NCBI GenBank assembly: GCA_019448385.1
Contig: JAGTXO010000004.1
Location: 1,364,001 to 1,428,000, forward strand
Reading direction: 5' to 3'
From: Diacronema lutheri
Taxonomy: Eukaryota > Haptophyta > Pavlovophyceae > Pavlovales > Pavlovaceae
DNA length: 64,000 nucleotides
Part shown: one piece after another, positions 11,001 through 22,065 of the stretch
Position numbering within the stretch: the stretch's first letter is position 1
Layout of the letters: every line of letters begins with the position of its first letter
Program-made: the position numbers and the translations under genes
Notes under the pieces: generated by a model
Database searches by the model: none
What the model saw: the letters and a program-made list of their open reading frames with translations, nothing else
Told to the model about the DNA's origin: nothing

Positions 11001-13120
11001 CCGGGCACGGCGGCGGTGCCCGCGCGGGCACCGTCGGCGGTGACGCCTGCCGCACCGCCGTCGCCGTCGCCGCCCGCCTTCGCAGCGGCCGACGGCGCGA
11101 CGGCGTCGACATCGCCACCGTCGAGGGCGACGAGTCCAATGATGGTGAAATCAGCGGTCGTGTCGGCGCTTGCTGGCGCGCCAGCCGGTGCGCTCCTGCC
11201 CTTGCGCGGCCTGAGTGCCTCCCACAGCTCGCTGAGCGGCACAGGGGTGCCGTCAGGCCCGCGCACGCTCACGTGGCGTACCCAGCTGCACCTCGCGCAC
11301 GCGGCAATCAGCTCGGCGCCGCCGGGCGGCACGAGCGGGTTGAGGCGCACGGCGCGTGGGACCGCGCCGATGCCAGCGAGGGCGCTCTCGTCGAGAGGCG
11401 CCGAGCGGCTCGCGCCGGCCGTCTGCAGCAGCGCGCGCCTGAACGCGTCGGCGGGCGCGCGCAGGTCAAACCAACCCGCCGCTGTGCGCGCTCGGATGGC
11501 GACCGGCGCGAGCGAGACGGTTATGACCTCGAGCACCGAGCTCGTGCGCACGCGCACCGCCGCGGAAGCGCGCGCGCCGAACGCACGCGCCATGGCAGCC
11601 GTCCTCACGCCGTCGGGCGGCAGGACGGCGCCCTCGAGCGTGATGCCGCGCGCCGCGAGTCCGGCGGGCGGCCGCCCGCGCGTGTGCAGGAGCTCCGAAA
11701 GGCTCGCGATGCCCTCCGCTTCGCCGGGCAAGGTGGCGACCAACTCGGTGAGCACGAACGAGCGCACGCGCCACACGGGCAGGCCGCCGAAGCTGCCGCT
11801 CGCCAAGCCACCCTCTGCCAACAGGGCGCCTTCGTCAATCAGCATGGCCGTCTCAGCCGATCCGCCGCCGCTCGCGCCGCCGCGAGGCGTCTCGACCGCG
11901 CCACGTCCGCCCGTGCCCGCGGCGACGAGGCGAACGCGCGCGCGCTCGAATCTCGCAACCTCCGCCGCGGCCGCTTCGTCGTCCTCGCCGTCAAAGTGCG
12001 CGCGCTTGAGCGCGGCGCGCGCGTTGACAAGGCGTGCGTTGACCCGCGCGAGCTCGTCGCGGCTCTGGCCGGTGAATGCGCTCGCGCTCGCGCCGGTTGC
12101 GCCGACGGCGGTCGCGCCCGCTTCGCCCGCCGACTTGATCCGGTCGCGGTACAGCCGGTCCTTGATCGCTCGCGCGGCCTTGTAAGCTGACGAGTACCCG
12201 TGTTTGGGGATGCCGCGTAGGCCAAGCCTTCGCACAAGCAGCGTGAGGGTCGAGAGGCGTAGCTGCTTGAGCTCGCCCTCTGTGAAGCCGTTGAGCTCGG
12301 AGATTGGCGTGGCGAGCAGCGCGCGCGCCTCCTCCGCGGCGGCTGGCGTGAGCTCCGAGAGTTCCCGTTGAATTTCCGCGTCAGCGCGCGTGCCCGAGCC
12401 GCCGCCGTGTGCGCCGCTCGATGGCTTGGCACGCGCCCTGCTCTCCGACGGCGCGCCCCTCGCGTCCGCGCCTGCTGCGCTACGCTTGGCGCCCGACGAG
12501 CTCGCGCGCCTGGTGCGCGCGCCATCGTCACCCACGGCGGCTGCTCCCGCCGCCGCTCCTGCGCGCTTTGGCAAGCCGCGCGCTGCTGCCTTCTCCTCCG
12601 CACGGCGCAGCGAGGCGGCCACGCGCGCCGCGGCGGCCGCGTCCTCGCGGCGGCGCTCGAGCTCGCGCTCAAAGAGCGGCGCGATGTCGAGCGGAGCGGC
12701 GTCGATTGGCCGCGCAACGCGCAGCCGCACGCGCACCGCGCCGCCCGCGGTGGTCAGCAGCGCCGCGCGCACGTCGACCGGGCCCGAGCCGACCAGCCAG
12801 CCCCAGTCGGAGTCGGGCACGTCAGCGGGCGCGGGCGCGGACGCATGTGCAAGCGCGCCGTCCATCTCCATCCGCTCGGCCGGCGCCGCCTCCTCTTCAC
12901 CCTCCGTTTCGACGATCTCTGCCTTGACCTCCGCCTTCGCGGATCTCGCGCCGGCGCCGCCGCCGCCCGAGCTGCCGTGGTCGTTCAGCTCTTCGAGGCG
13001 CACGCTCTTGATGCGCTTGCGCTGCGAGCGCCGCTCGGCGCCCGCCTCGGCGGCGGCCCCGCATCCGCGCTGCTTCTCGCCCAGCCGCGCCTGCAGCGCG
13101 GCGAGGCGCTCGTGGAGCAT
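8049..13120 (-). CDS. Large nuclear protein: tandem DNMT1-type RFD domains plus CXXC zinc finger, no methyltransferase domain
   Basis: About 1,600 residues. In order: a coiled, basic N-terminus; a SAP-like helix pair (LNGFTEGELKQLRL to AIKDRLYRD, around 12.2-12.3 kb); a first replication-foci-like domain (about 11.4-11.8 kb: GIASLSELLHTRG, GAVLPPDGVR, VRVRTSSVLEV, GWFDLRAPADAFR); a second (about 10.8-11.3 kb: VSVRGPDGTPVPLSEL, WVRICGLAG, ADIRATGVMLCV, SPSAEYRGYF); an Ala/Pro-rich linker; and a CXXC-type finger near 8.7 kb (CGVCAACLDKPKFGGNG then KQRC). The end (from about 8246) is a helical, possibly winged-helix segment. Intron 9842-10087 is well supported; the last intron ends at 8247 with an uncertain donor near 8390-8414. 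Two RFDs before a CXXC finger is the layout of the regulatory half of DNMT1/MET1 enzymes, but no BAH or catalytic motif is present. Confidence 0.65.
9920..10042. repeat. Intronic 41-bp minisatellite, three copies
   Basis: Three near-identical 41-bp units beginning GGCCGAGGAAGGAG at 9920, 9961 and 10002, with a partial fourth. They lie wholly inside the intron 9842-10087 of the RFD/CXXC gene. The intron length (246 bp) and the unit composition keep the reading frame open, so an automatic annotation may translate them as protein. Confidence 0.85.
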
Positions 13121-13799
13121 CGCCCGCTCGCGCGCAACTCAAAACTCGTCGGAGTTTTTAAAAAGCGCTCATCACGAGATGGACGGGCTGCGCGGCAAGG
13201 TTTCTGCGCGCCCTGTCGGCCGCGCTCGCGCTCGTTCGCTAGGCAGCGAACGACGTGCTTGCCGCGTTCGCCGCACGCCTCGCGCACATGCCATTGCTTT
13301 TGCTGCTCCTCGTGCGCTCGCGCGCCGGCGCGGCCGCGCAGCAGGCGCGACGCGCTCTCGCGCCCGTCTGGGCGCGCTCTCGCGCCCGTCTGGGCGCGGG
13401 TCGCGGACGCGCTCCGGCTTCTTGAGATGCTCGCCGAGGTTTCCGCAAGCCTCGTCTTCGGCATCATTGCGCTCGCTCGCGCGCGCGGGCTGCGCGCCCT
13501 CGTCGCGCTTGCGCTTGAGGCGCTGCACCTCTTGGATGGCGAGGCGATGAGCTGGTTGCTCGGCCGCGCGCCGTCGCCGCCCGCGACCGCGCTCGCGCCA
13601 TGCTGGCTGCCGTCGGCGGTGCCCGCGCTTCCGCCGTCGGGATCGATCCCGCAGCTTGTTCTGCAGCCGCGCCAGCCGCCGCCACCGCCGCCGCCGACGC
13701 GGCCGCCTTCGCTGCAACAGGCACGCCCCCCGCCGCCATGCTTGCTCCCGCCCGCGCCCGCGCTCGCGGCCTCGCGTGTCGAGGCGCACGTGCGCGTCC

Positions 13800-14473
13800 C
13801 GACGACAGGCGCGGGCGCGTCAAGCACGGCGGGTGCTGTCGAGCGCTCCGCCGAGCGCGTGCTTCAGCGTGCCTTCCTCCGCCTCGACGCAGAGCTCCTC
13901 GGCGCCGACCGGCACCTGGCGGCCAAGGCGGCAGCTCGGGCGGACGCGGCAACCGACGCGGCCAAGAGCGCGCATGCGGCGGCGGAGGCGGGCGCGGACG
14001 TCGAATACGCGGGCAGTCTGTCCACGCCGCCGTCCGGTGGCGCGCGCGCGAGCGTCCGCTCGCTGCTCCCTTCGCACTCAGCCGATCACCAGACCGAGCG
14101 CGCTCGGCGGCGCGCGGCGACGGCGGGCGCGGCGCCGGCGAGCGCGTCGACGCGCGTCGAAGAGTCGGGCGGGTGGGTTTTGCCAGACGGGCGCGTGATT
14201 GGGCTGCTGCGTACCAGTCGCGCGCTTGGTGACGGCGCCTTCAAGTCGGTCGCGCAAACGCCCGCCGACCAGCAGCCGATCATCGCTAGGCCAGAGGTGG
14301 TGTGCGTGCCTCTGCCGCATGCGCACTGCGCGCGCACGCATGAGCAGCAGCGCGACTCCGCCAATCTGGGGTTGGCTGAGAGTTTACGTGCCGCTGACGG
14401 CGTACACAAGGTCAACGCCCTCGTCCTTCGGACCTGCTACGGGGCGCGGTCCGGGCTGGTCCGGCCAGTGTAA
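13800..14473 (+). pseudogene. PP2C-type protein phosphatase remnant
   Basis: The frame holds VERSAERVLQRAFLRLDAELL, like the helix before the PP2C central sheet, and further on GGWVLPDGRVIGLLRTSRAL followed by GDGAFKS and ARPEVV, the typical PP2C SRALGD-x-x-K and P-x-V motifs. The N-terminal FDGHGG motif, the central GSTA/VGDSR region and the C-terminal aspartate motif are not visible. Only scattered parts of the catalytic domain remain, next to a mobile-element island. It could be a real gene with long introns, but I favour a truncated or decayed copy. PP2C enzymes are metal-dependent Ser/Thr phosphatases. Confidence 0.45.
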
Positions 14474-14879
14474 GGCTGAGAGTACGACCCGGGTCGTACA
14501 ATCAAGGGTTAAAAGCCAGGCAATGAGCGCTCGAGGGGTCGGAGCGATGCTTAGGACGAGCCTAGGACCGAGACCCCCCTCCTGACCGGCCGATTTTGAG
14601 TAGAATTCGGGGTCGAGCGGGCGCGGCGGACGGAGGGCCCGAGCCGGGCCGACGGAGGTACCGACCCCGGAATGCGGGCGACCGGAAGGGCTTGGGTGAT
14701 TTACGCCTAGTAGAATAGAATGGCGGATTCCGGGGGGGCTCGCAACTGGCATCGCGCAAGCTGAGGCCCCCTGACTGACCGGACCGCGCCGAGTGCGCGT
14801 GCACCCCGTGGAGGGCGCGGCCAGTCGGACACTCTTCGCGACTGAGCTCGCCGCGGCATACCGTGCGCTGCGCCGGCGC
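14474..14879. other. Unassigned stretch between PP2C remnant and decayed ORF
   Basis: This stretch is less GC-rich than its neighbours (for example ATTTACGCCTAGTAGAATAG near 14700) and I find no protein-like frame. It could be a mobile-element end or untranslated sequence. Confidence 0.3.
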
Positions 14880-15154
14880 GCTACTTGCCGTTGGCCGAGC
14901 TGCGGGTGTTGCGCACCGCCGTGTTGCGCAGCCAGCGGCTGGATGCGCCGGTGGCCGGAACCTTGGCGCGCTTTGGCTAAGCGACCTCGGCCTGCACAGA
15001 CTCGAACGCGTGCGTAAACTCGAGGCGTTGCAGGTGGCGAGCACGTGAGTTCGCGTAGGAGGTCTTGTACTCGGTGGCCTGACTGTCGACCGACGAGAGC
15101 TTGGGCGAGTTCGGCGGCACGTTGGCTCACTTGGGCTCGGTGCGCGGCTCTGCC

Positions 15155-15187
<33 letters not shown>

Positions 15188-16125
15188 CTTCGGACTCGCT
15201 GCCCGGCTCTGCCTGTGCGGGCGCGATGCACTCGGACTCGATGCCCGGCTCTGCCTTCGTGGGCGCGGTCGCGGGCACGGGCGCGCCCTCGACCCCGTCG
15301 CGGTTGAAGACATCGAACTCGACGCACACGCCGTGGTCCTTGAAGTCGGTGGCCTCGCTGTCGTTCGCGTAAGCCTCGGGCGAACTCGCAACGAGCGACG
15401 ACATCTCGGCGTGGAGCCAGCACATCTCATGCTGCACCGCGTGATCAGGTTCTTGAGCGCTCCGTTGAAAGAGTCACTCTCACGGAGGCGCTCGCTGCAT
15501 TACACCAGATAGCCATCGAGCTTGTGAGCGTGCTCGTGCGCCCGTGCGAGGTCCTTGGAGAGCGCGTCGGCGCGCGCGCACATGCCGTCGCATGATTTGG
15601 CCGGTGTCATGCTGTGCTTCCACGGCCTGGTGCTCGGCGTTGAGCGTGTCGTGATCCACGCGAACGAGCTGCAACCAGCTGCAGCAGCCGCGCGACGCCG
15701 CTGTCGCCGACGATGCGCTGGAGCATGTGGCCCATGAGGTGCGCGCGGCACGTGGCGAGCGCGACGTTCTTGCGCAGCAGCGCGAGGATCCGGGCGCCGC
15801 GGACGAGCCGGCCCATGCACTTGAGCGCGTAGATTCGGCCGCACATGCACGCGCCGACGACCGAGTCGGCGGGCCCGCCGTCGAGCCAAAAGTTGGCCTC
15901 GGCCGCATCGCGGCGGCGGGCGACGCGCTGAAGGATGCGCACGCGGTAGTGCCGGTCGACGAGCAGCTCGTCGCCGAAGATCTCGTCGGGCAGCAGCTCG
16001 GAGACGTTCTGGGGGTACATGTTGTGCGAGCGAGCACGCGACGAGATCTCGTCGGGCGTGCCGTCCGTTCGTTCAGAGCAGAGCGCGTCGGACCGGCAGA
16101 CAGACGATGCAGCGCGCGAAGGCAC
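14880..16125 (-). pseudogene. Decayed ORF of unknown family
   Basis: Reading the minus strand, protein-like composition starts near 16020 (MYPQNVSELLPDEIFGDELL, then FWLDGGPADSVVGACMCGRI and ALKCMGRLVRGARILALLRK). It continues as a coiled-coil-like stretch (AEHQAVEAQHDTG, ADALSKDLARAHEHAHKLD) and ends near 14880 after SSVDSQATEYKTSYANS and RLEFTHAFESVQAEVA. The stretch changes frame and carries in-frame stops, so it no longer encodes one protein. SEATDFKDHG and SQATEYKTSY look like two copies of a short repeat. I do not recognise the family. Its place in the mobile-element island suggests a transposon-borne gene. Confidence 0.4.
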
Positions 16126-16435
16126 CTGCAGCGCGCGGCGTGGCCTCGCGTGCCGTCACGAAGCCGCCTGCGCGCACTGCGGAGGCGGCGAGCGCGACGA
16201 GGGCGGGCGCGGACGAGGTGCTGAGCGGCGTCACGTACGCGCCCTCGCCCGCCGAGCTCGACGCCGCGGCGCTGACGATGCGCGCGGCATACCACACCGA
16301 CCGCCTCTGAGACGATGCGCGGCGCCTGCGGAGGACTGGTCCGTTGGCGCGCAAACCGTGGGCGAAAGGGCGCGAAGCCAACGGCCGTCCGCGCACGTTC
16401 AAACGCGCGCATACGGGTGGCTTCCTCCCACCTTC

Positions 16436-16756
16436 GGCGCCGCTTTTCAAAAGGGTGTAGGGTGTAGGGTGTCGGATGCAAAACAAGCCCTCCCCACATT
16501 TGGGCCCGACGTCATTCCTTCTTCGAAGCCGTGACGTTACTCACATACGAGTACTTTTACTTAGTGTAGGATGGATCTATTCTCTAGGTATTTGCATAGT
16601 GTAGGGTGTAGGATAAGTACGGTTATGAAAGTCCCATAGGGGGAGAAGGAATGACGCTGTGACGGAAGAAGGAGTGACGTCGGGCCCAAATGTGGGGAGG
16701 GCTTGTTTTGCATCCTACACCCTACACCCTACACCCTTTTAGAAAGCGGCGGCGCC
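16436..16756. mobile_element. Foldback/MITE-like element with ~90-bp inverted arms and telomere-like repeats
   Basis: The left arm (16436-16524) and right arm (16665-16756) are inverted copies with only a few differences. Each arm has an outer GGCGCC-type end, then a run of GGGTGTA units (left arm; TACACCC on the right), then GATGCAAAACAAGCCCTCCC and TTTGGGCCCGACGTCA. The 140-bp centre is relatively AT-rich and contains one more GTAGGGTGTAGG. No ORF lies inside. The arms give matching short translations on opposite strands, which could be mistaken for duplicated exons. No clear target-site duplication was found. Confidence 0.8.
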
Positions 16757-16929
16757 TCGGAGCATGGCGGCTCGACAGCATGGCGCCTCGACAGCATGGC
16801 GTCGTCCAGCGTCACGCCGCGTCGTGGTCCTGCCGCTCCTCCGTGGCGCACGGATGGCGCTCCTCCGTGACGCAGCCGAACGACGCCGCGGCGTCACGGC
16901 CCGGGCGCAGTCGCCATCCTGGACGCCAC

Positions 16930-18470
16930 GGATAGCGAACCGGTCGACGAGATCCGGCACGAGGACGTCTGCGCCATCGCCACGCAGCTCGACTGCGTCT
17001 ACACGGGGCTCACGGGCTCGATGTTTGGCACCAAGTGGAACGTGTGCGGGGTCATGCTTCCGAAGCGCGCCGAGCAGCGGCCGCAGCCCGGCTCGGACGC
17101 CTTCGCCTCGTACAGCGTGGCCGCCTGGGCCGACACGTTCGACTCCACGGGGCTGTACGTGCCCGACGAGCGCGAGCGCGCGGCGGCGCTCGCGGCGGTG
17201 GCCGGTCTGCGCACGGCGCGCGCGCCGGCCGGGCCGGGCGGGCGCGAGCTCGCGCGCGCGCAGGGCTACGATCGCGCCGAGCAGGCTGCGAGCGCGGCGG
17301 CGGCGCGCGCGGCGATGGCCGAGGCCGGCCAGCAGCGCGCGCTCCACGGCGCGGTCGTCGACTCGGCGCTGCGCGGCGTGGGCGACCGGCTGCACTTTTG
17401 CGACGCGCCGGGCGGCACGGGCAAGACGTTCGTCGAGCGCGCCATCATCGCCGCCGTGCGCGCGGATGGGCACGCGGTCGTCGTGTGCGCGTCCTCGGGC
17501 GTCGCCGCCACGCTGCTGCCCGACGGCCGCACCTTCCACTCGACCTTCAAGGTGCCCGTCGGCGCCGACTCGGACGGGCAAGCCGTTCAATGGCGTGCCG
17601 CGCTCCGAGCGCGGGCGCTCCGTGGCCGCCGCGGCGAATGATCGTGGGGGACGAGGCGCCGATGCAGAAGCGGGGCCGCCTCGACTCGCTCGATCGGTGT
17701 TTGCGCGACGTGACGGGCGTCGACGAGCGCTTCGGCGGCAAGACGTTGCTGCTCGCCGGCGACTTTTGCCAGTGCTTGCCGGTGGTGCGGCGCGGCTCGC
17801 GCGCGCAGATCGTGCGCTCCTGCCTCGAGTACTCGGCATCGTGGCAGCACGATCGGCCGTACGCCTTGGTCGAGAACTCTCGCGCCTCGAACGCGGCGCG
17901 CGACACGGGCGACGCGCTCGGCGCGGGCGAGTGGGCGAAGCTGCCGCGCAGCCTCGGCGACGGCGCCTTTCCCGCGGCGGTGCCGCCTGCGGGGGCCATG
18001 CCCGGCGCATTCCCGCTCGATCCCGTGCAGCTGCCCGAGGCGTCTCGGCCTACCCGGCGGAGCTCGTAGCCACTCGCCTCCTCTCGCTCGGCGAGGGGCT
18101 GTGCAGCGGCACGCGGCTGGTCGTGCGCGGCGTGCGCGCCGGCGGCCGGCTGCTCGAGTGCGCGCGACCCGGCGCGGCCGCCGGGCGCGACAGCACCGTG
18201 CTCATCGCGCGCATCGACCACCACTCGCCCGACGAGGGCACGTTCGCGTTTGCATGGCTGCACCGCCAGTTCCCGGTGCGGCCGGCGTAACAAGGCGCAG
18301 GGTCAAGCGCTCGGGTGCGCGGGCGTGTGGCTCGCCGAGCCGTGCTTCACGCACGGCCAGCTCTACGTGGCCGCTTCGCGCGTCGGGCACGCGTCGCGCA
18401 TCCGCTTTGCGCTTGGCCCGGACCATGTGACGCGCACCGTCGTCTTCAAAGAGGTGCTCCGCGCGGTCAG
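16930..18470 (+). mobile_element. Broken Helitron helicase (Pif1-type, Rep-Hel C-terminal part)
   Basis: Helitrons are rolling-circle DNA transposons whose RepHel protein couples an HUH nuclease to a SF1 helicase. The helicase motifs are in order: Walker A APGGTGKTF near 17405; DEAPM near 17650; GDFCQCLPVVRRGSRAQIV near 17760; and the Helitron-type C-terminus KAQGQALGCAGVWLAEP, then CFTHGQLYVAASRV, near 18300-18390. The KAQGQ-x-L...HGQLYVA.SR block is diagnostic for Pif1-like helicases, and the LPVV.RGSRA.IV string for those of Helitrons. The motifs sit in at least three frames, with changes near 17570-17640, 18040 and 18290, so the copy is not functional. No Rep (HUH) motif is seen upstream and no hairpin/CTRR end was identified. 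Confidence 0.75.
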
Positions 18471-20056
18471 CGGTGGCGAGGCGGCGGCGGCGGCGGCGGC
18501 ATTCGCCGCGGCCGCCGTCGCCGCCGCGCGCGAATGCGCGGCGGCGGCGCGCGGTGGCGGCGGGCGCGGCGGGCGCGGCTCGGACGGCGCGCGCGGCGCC
18601 GGCGGCGGGCGGCGCGCTGGCGGCGGGCGCGACGCCGGCGCGCGGTGCTGCCCAGCACCCGCCGGCGCGACGCCCGTCGCGCCGCTCGCGGCCGACGCGC
18701 AGCCGGCGGGTGCTCGCCAACACCGCGCGCCGCGCGACTGGCCCGCGTACCTGCGCGCCCTTCTAGGGCGCGCAGGGGCCTCAAGCCGGCGCGCTGCCCG
18801 CCGCCGCGTGGGTCGCCGCCGCGCGCGTGCCGTCGGCGCTGCCGCCGTCCGGCGTCGCGCTCGCGCCGCTGCCGCAACCGCAGCCGCCGCCGCCGCCGCC
18901 GCCTGCCGGCAAGCTGGGCAAGCGCGCAGCGGCGGCGACGGCGGTGCGCGGCCCGGCGAGCAAGCGGTAGCGGTGCCGCCGAGCCGGGGGCGGGCTCCGT
19001 GGGCGACGCGGCTTGGCCCGCCACTCGCACCACTCGCGCCGGGCGCGCACAACGCGCCGTGGTCCGCTGCGCGGCCGGGCGAAAATGCGGTCCTGGCTGC
19101 GGGGCGGATCCGACACGCCGTGGCCGTACAGCGCGTTCGGCATGGATTTGTTACTCATGCCATGGCGTCGCGCCACGATGACGCCCGTGGCCCCGGCGGC
19201 CAGCCTCGCGCCGCTACGCCGTGTCGTCGCGGCCGGCGCACACAGCGAACTGTGTGTCCGCGGCACATGCCCGGCTGCTCGCGCGCTGCAAGCTTGCCGA
19301 ACTGCTCGCGCTGGAATGGCGCGCTGCGGGCGTGCCCGCGCACCGCGCGTGTGCCATGCGCGTTCCGGGAGCGCCGCGCCGCGCGCCGAAGCGGCGCGCG
19401 GCGCACGTGCGGCCTCGGGCCGAAGAGGGGCCGGCGCGACCGGCCGCGAGGCGGGCGCAGACGCTCGGCGTGCCGGTCGATGCGTCGTCCAAATCCGCGT
19501 CGGGCGGGTGCGCGCCTGGGCCGGCGCTGCGTGCAGTCGGCGGGGCCCGGCCACGCGCTCGGGCGTAACGTTCGCGCCTGTTCGGCCGAGGCGCACTCGC
19601 CGTCCCCTCGCGCCGGCAACGTGCGTGCGGGCCAGCACGCAGGCAGCGTACGATGCCACGGCAGCGGCGAGCGCGTCCCCGCCGGTGTGCCGCTCGGCGC
19701 CCCGTCACGCGCAACGTGCGCGCCGCCCGCTGCATGCGCACGCATACGCGCGCTGGCAGCGTGCGCACAATTGCCCGGGCAAGATCGTCCCGCGCTCGCG
19801 CCGCCGACGCATCATTCCATGTGTCCGTTTCGGCATCTGCCACCATCCACCAGCCCTCGAAAGCCGGCTTGCGCGTGGGCGCCCGTCCGGTGCGAGAAGC
19901 GGCTCGCGTCCTCGCGCGGGGCGCCTCCGCGCCAGGCGCCCGGCGCGCGCTCGTCTTGCCGCGCCACCACGCTGATCTGCGCCCAACCCTCGCTCGCCAA
20001 TTCCCCCGTCGTCCCTGCTGCGCAGCCCGCAACAGCGCGCGCACGGCGCAGCGCCC
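18471..20056 (+). other. Low-complexity Ala/Arg/Gly-rich stretch after the helicase
   Basis: The helicase frame continues as long Ala and Gly runs (GCG/GCC trinucleotides, 18475-18560 and 18840-18910) and Arg-rich segments with no domain I recognise. All six frames are largely open, so openness means little here. It probably belongs to the same mobile DNA as the helicase. Confidence 0.35.
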
Positions 20057-21190
20057 TTGAGCAAGTTTTACGTCGTCGGTCGGCAGCCTGTGGAAGACGC
20101 GTTTGACGGCCCGATGTGGCCGATGAGAGTGCCCGGCGTGCCGCGTGGTGAGCGCCTGCACGGCTTGCCGGGCTCGGCGCGCGCCCAGCCAGCCTCCCTC
20201 CACCCCGCCGCAAACCGTGCGTGCGCACCCCGCACACCCGGCGCTGCGCGGCGCGGCGCAGGCGCGAAGAACGAGGGCAACGCGTGCTACACGACGTCCT
20301 TATGCAATCGCTCTTCGCCCTGAACGTGCTCCGTGCGATGCTTCGCTCCGCTTCGCGCCGTGCCAACAGCGTCGAGAGGGCGCGTTTTCGGGACTTTGGC
20401 ACGCTGATCGAGGACACCAAGGCGCCGACACGGCTGTGTCTTGTGTCCGTCATCGACGTCATCTCGGGCCGTGGCGCGCGAAGGACGCCGCAGGATGCCG
20501 CTGAGTTCTTCCGGTTGCTACTCGGCCGAGTGCCCGGGCTCGCTGCGGCCTTCGGAGCCGACACACGCGTCGGGCCAGTGCTCGAGCAGATCGCCGTGCC
20601 TTCAGAGTCCGGCGAGGGCATCGCCGTACTCGTCAGCGTCGGCGGCGATGCGGCGCGCGCGCTTGCACACGCTCTGGGGTGCGCCGCTGGGCCGCCGCGG
20701 GATCGCCACACGAACGCGGGCCACTCGGGCGTGCTCACGCCAGCCAGCATCGCTGTCGAGGCGCCGCGCACGACGCGCGGCAATGGCCCGCAGTGCAAGA
20801 ACAACCGCGCGCTCGTGTGCGCGCCGCGGCTGCTACTCGGCGGGCGCGACCACCTCCTCGTCGCCGGCGTGGTGCACGTGGGCGAGGGGCCGATGAGCGG
20901 GCACCTTGTCGCCATCGTGCTCCGCAACGAGGCTTGGCTTCCGTGCGACGACTACAACGTGCGGCGGCGCGCACGGTCGCTCGGTGCCGCGACCGGCGGT
21001 CGAGCGCAGCCGCAACCGCCCCGTCCTCCCGCGCGGCACGCGCGCGTGGCCTGAAAGCTCGCGCGCGCGCCTGCCGCACGCACGCGCGTTGCCCGCGCAG
21101 ATCTACAACGTGCCTGAGTCCGACGCGCTGGCGTGGGCAAGTGGTGCGAGCATGCTCGTTCACAGCCGGCTCGACGTGGAGCCGTTGGAC
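20057..21190 (+). pseudogene. USP/UCH-type (C19) peptidase remnant
   Basis: Ubiquitin-specific peptidases cleave ubiquitin from proteins. The Cys box KNEGNACYTT lies near 20270, followed in another frame by LMQSLFALNVLRAML. Then come TPQDAAEFFRLLLGRVPG (the family's QDAxEFL element), the His box AGVVHVGEGPMSGHLVAIVL near 20880, WLPCDDYNV and, after a probable intron, IYNVPESDALAWASGASMLV, the family's end. The catalytic Cys and His are both present. The frame changes once just after the Cys box, and the total is about 300 residues, short for a USP. Its position 1.6 kb behind the Helitron helicase on the same strand suggests captured cargo; Helitrons are known to carry cysteine proteases. Confidence 0.6.
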
Positions 21191-21458
21191 CCGGCGCCGG
21201 GCTCAGCGTCACCGCCGTCGGCCGCATCGCCTGCGTGGCCGAGCTCGGAGCCCGACGCGCCGACCTTGCCGGCAGCCTGGCCGCGGGTGCGGCAGATGGC
21301 AGCGGTGCCAACAGATGCGACGATCGGCATCGCGGAGACGGCTGCAGACATCTCTACGGCGGCGATCGGCCCAGCTGCGCGCGAGGCCAGCCAAGTTGTC
21401 TCCGTGACGCGCGCATTGCCAACAGCGGTGAGTGCGTCCTCGTCTCCGGCGGCCGCTA

Positions 21459-21460
<2 letters not shown>

Positions 21461-21491
<31 letters not shown>
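21461..21491. repeat. Poly-C tract (31 bp) followed by (CA)n
   Basis: Thirty-one consecutive C on the plus strand, directly followed by a short (CA)n run. It is the only long tract in the window with C on the plus strand. Confidence 0.95.
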
Positions 21492-22032
21492 ACACACACA
21501 CACCACTCTCCCTACCTTCTTCCTCCTTTCGCACCTCGCACGCGCACGCCGTCCGCTGCCCGCTGTCCGCGGCCCAAATTGCCTTGCGGAAGCCGAGCAG
21601 GCAGAGCCCTGCTTGGATGGCTCCAGCGCGCATCTTGTGGATGGCGACGCTGTGGGCGAGCACGGACGCTTAAATGTGACCAGTGGCGCGCTAACTGGAC
21701 GTCGAGCGTGTGCGCCTTGTCCGCACGTGTGCACTTACGTGCGTCTGCGGCGATCTGCCCGGCGTAGTAGTCCGCGCGCGCGGGAACCGCGTCGGCAGTA
21801 GGAGCAGGATAACGTACTTGCGCCTGACGAGGACGGCGAGAAGTGCGGCTTTTCGCTCGGGGCCTACCATGCCGCAGAGGTTGGCGCTGGCGCGCGTGAG
21901 GCAGTCGGAGCGCGCTGGGCCCGGGTTGAAGGCCTCACCCCAGGGGACGGGAGGATTCAAGGCGCCGAGCCGCTGCGGGTGCGGCGGGAGGCCCCGGGCG
22001 GGTGTGCTAATGCGGCTCGATGGCCGCCTGCC

Positions 22033-22065
22033 GGGGGGGGGTGGGGGGGGGGGGGGGGGGGGGGG
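22033..22065. repeat. Poly-G tract, 9+23 bp interrupted by one T
   Basis: G homopolymer on the plus strand, hence a proline run in the minus-strand frame. Confidence 0.95.

Noticed and set aside
16690-16935. Apparent duplicated exon sharing its first residues with a frame near 16499
   Set aside because: The match is only the inverted arms of the foldback element read on opposite strands.
16930-18470. Host PIF1 helicase gene
   Set aside because: The motif strings are of the Helitron type and the frame is broken in several places, within a mobile-element island.
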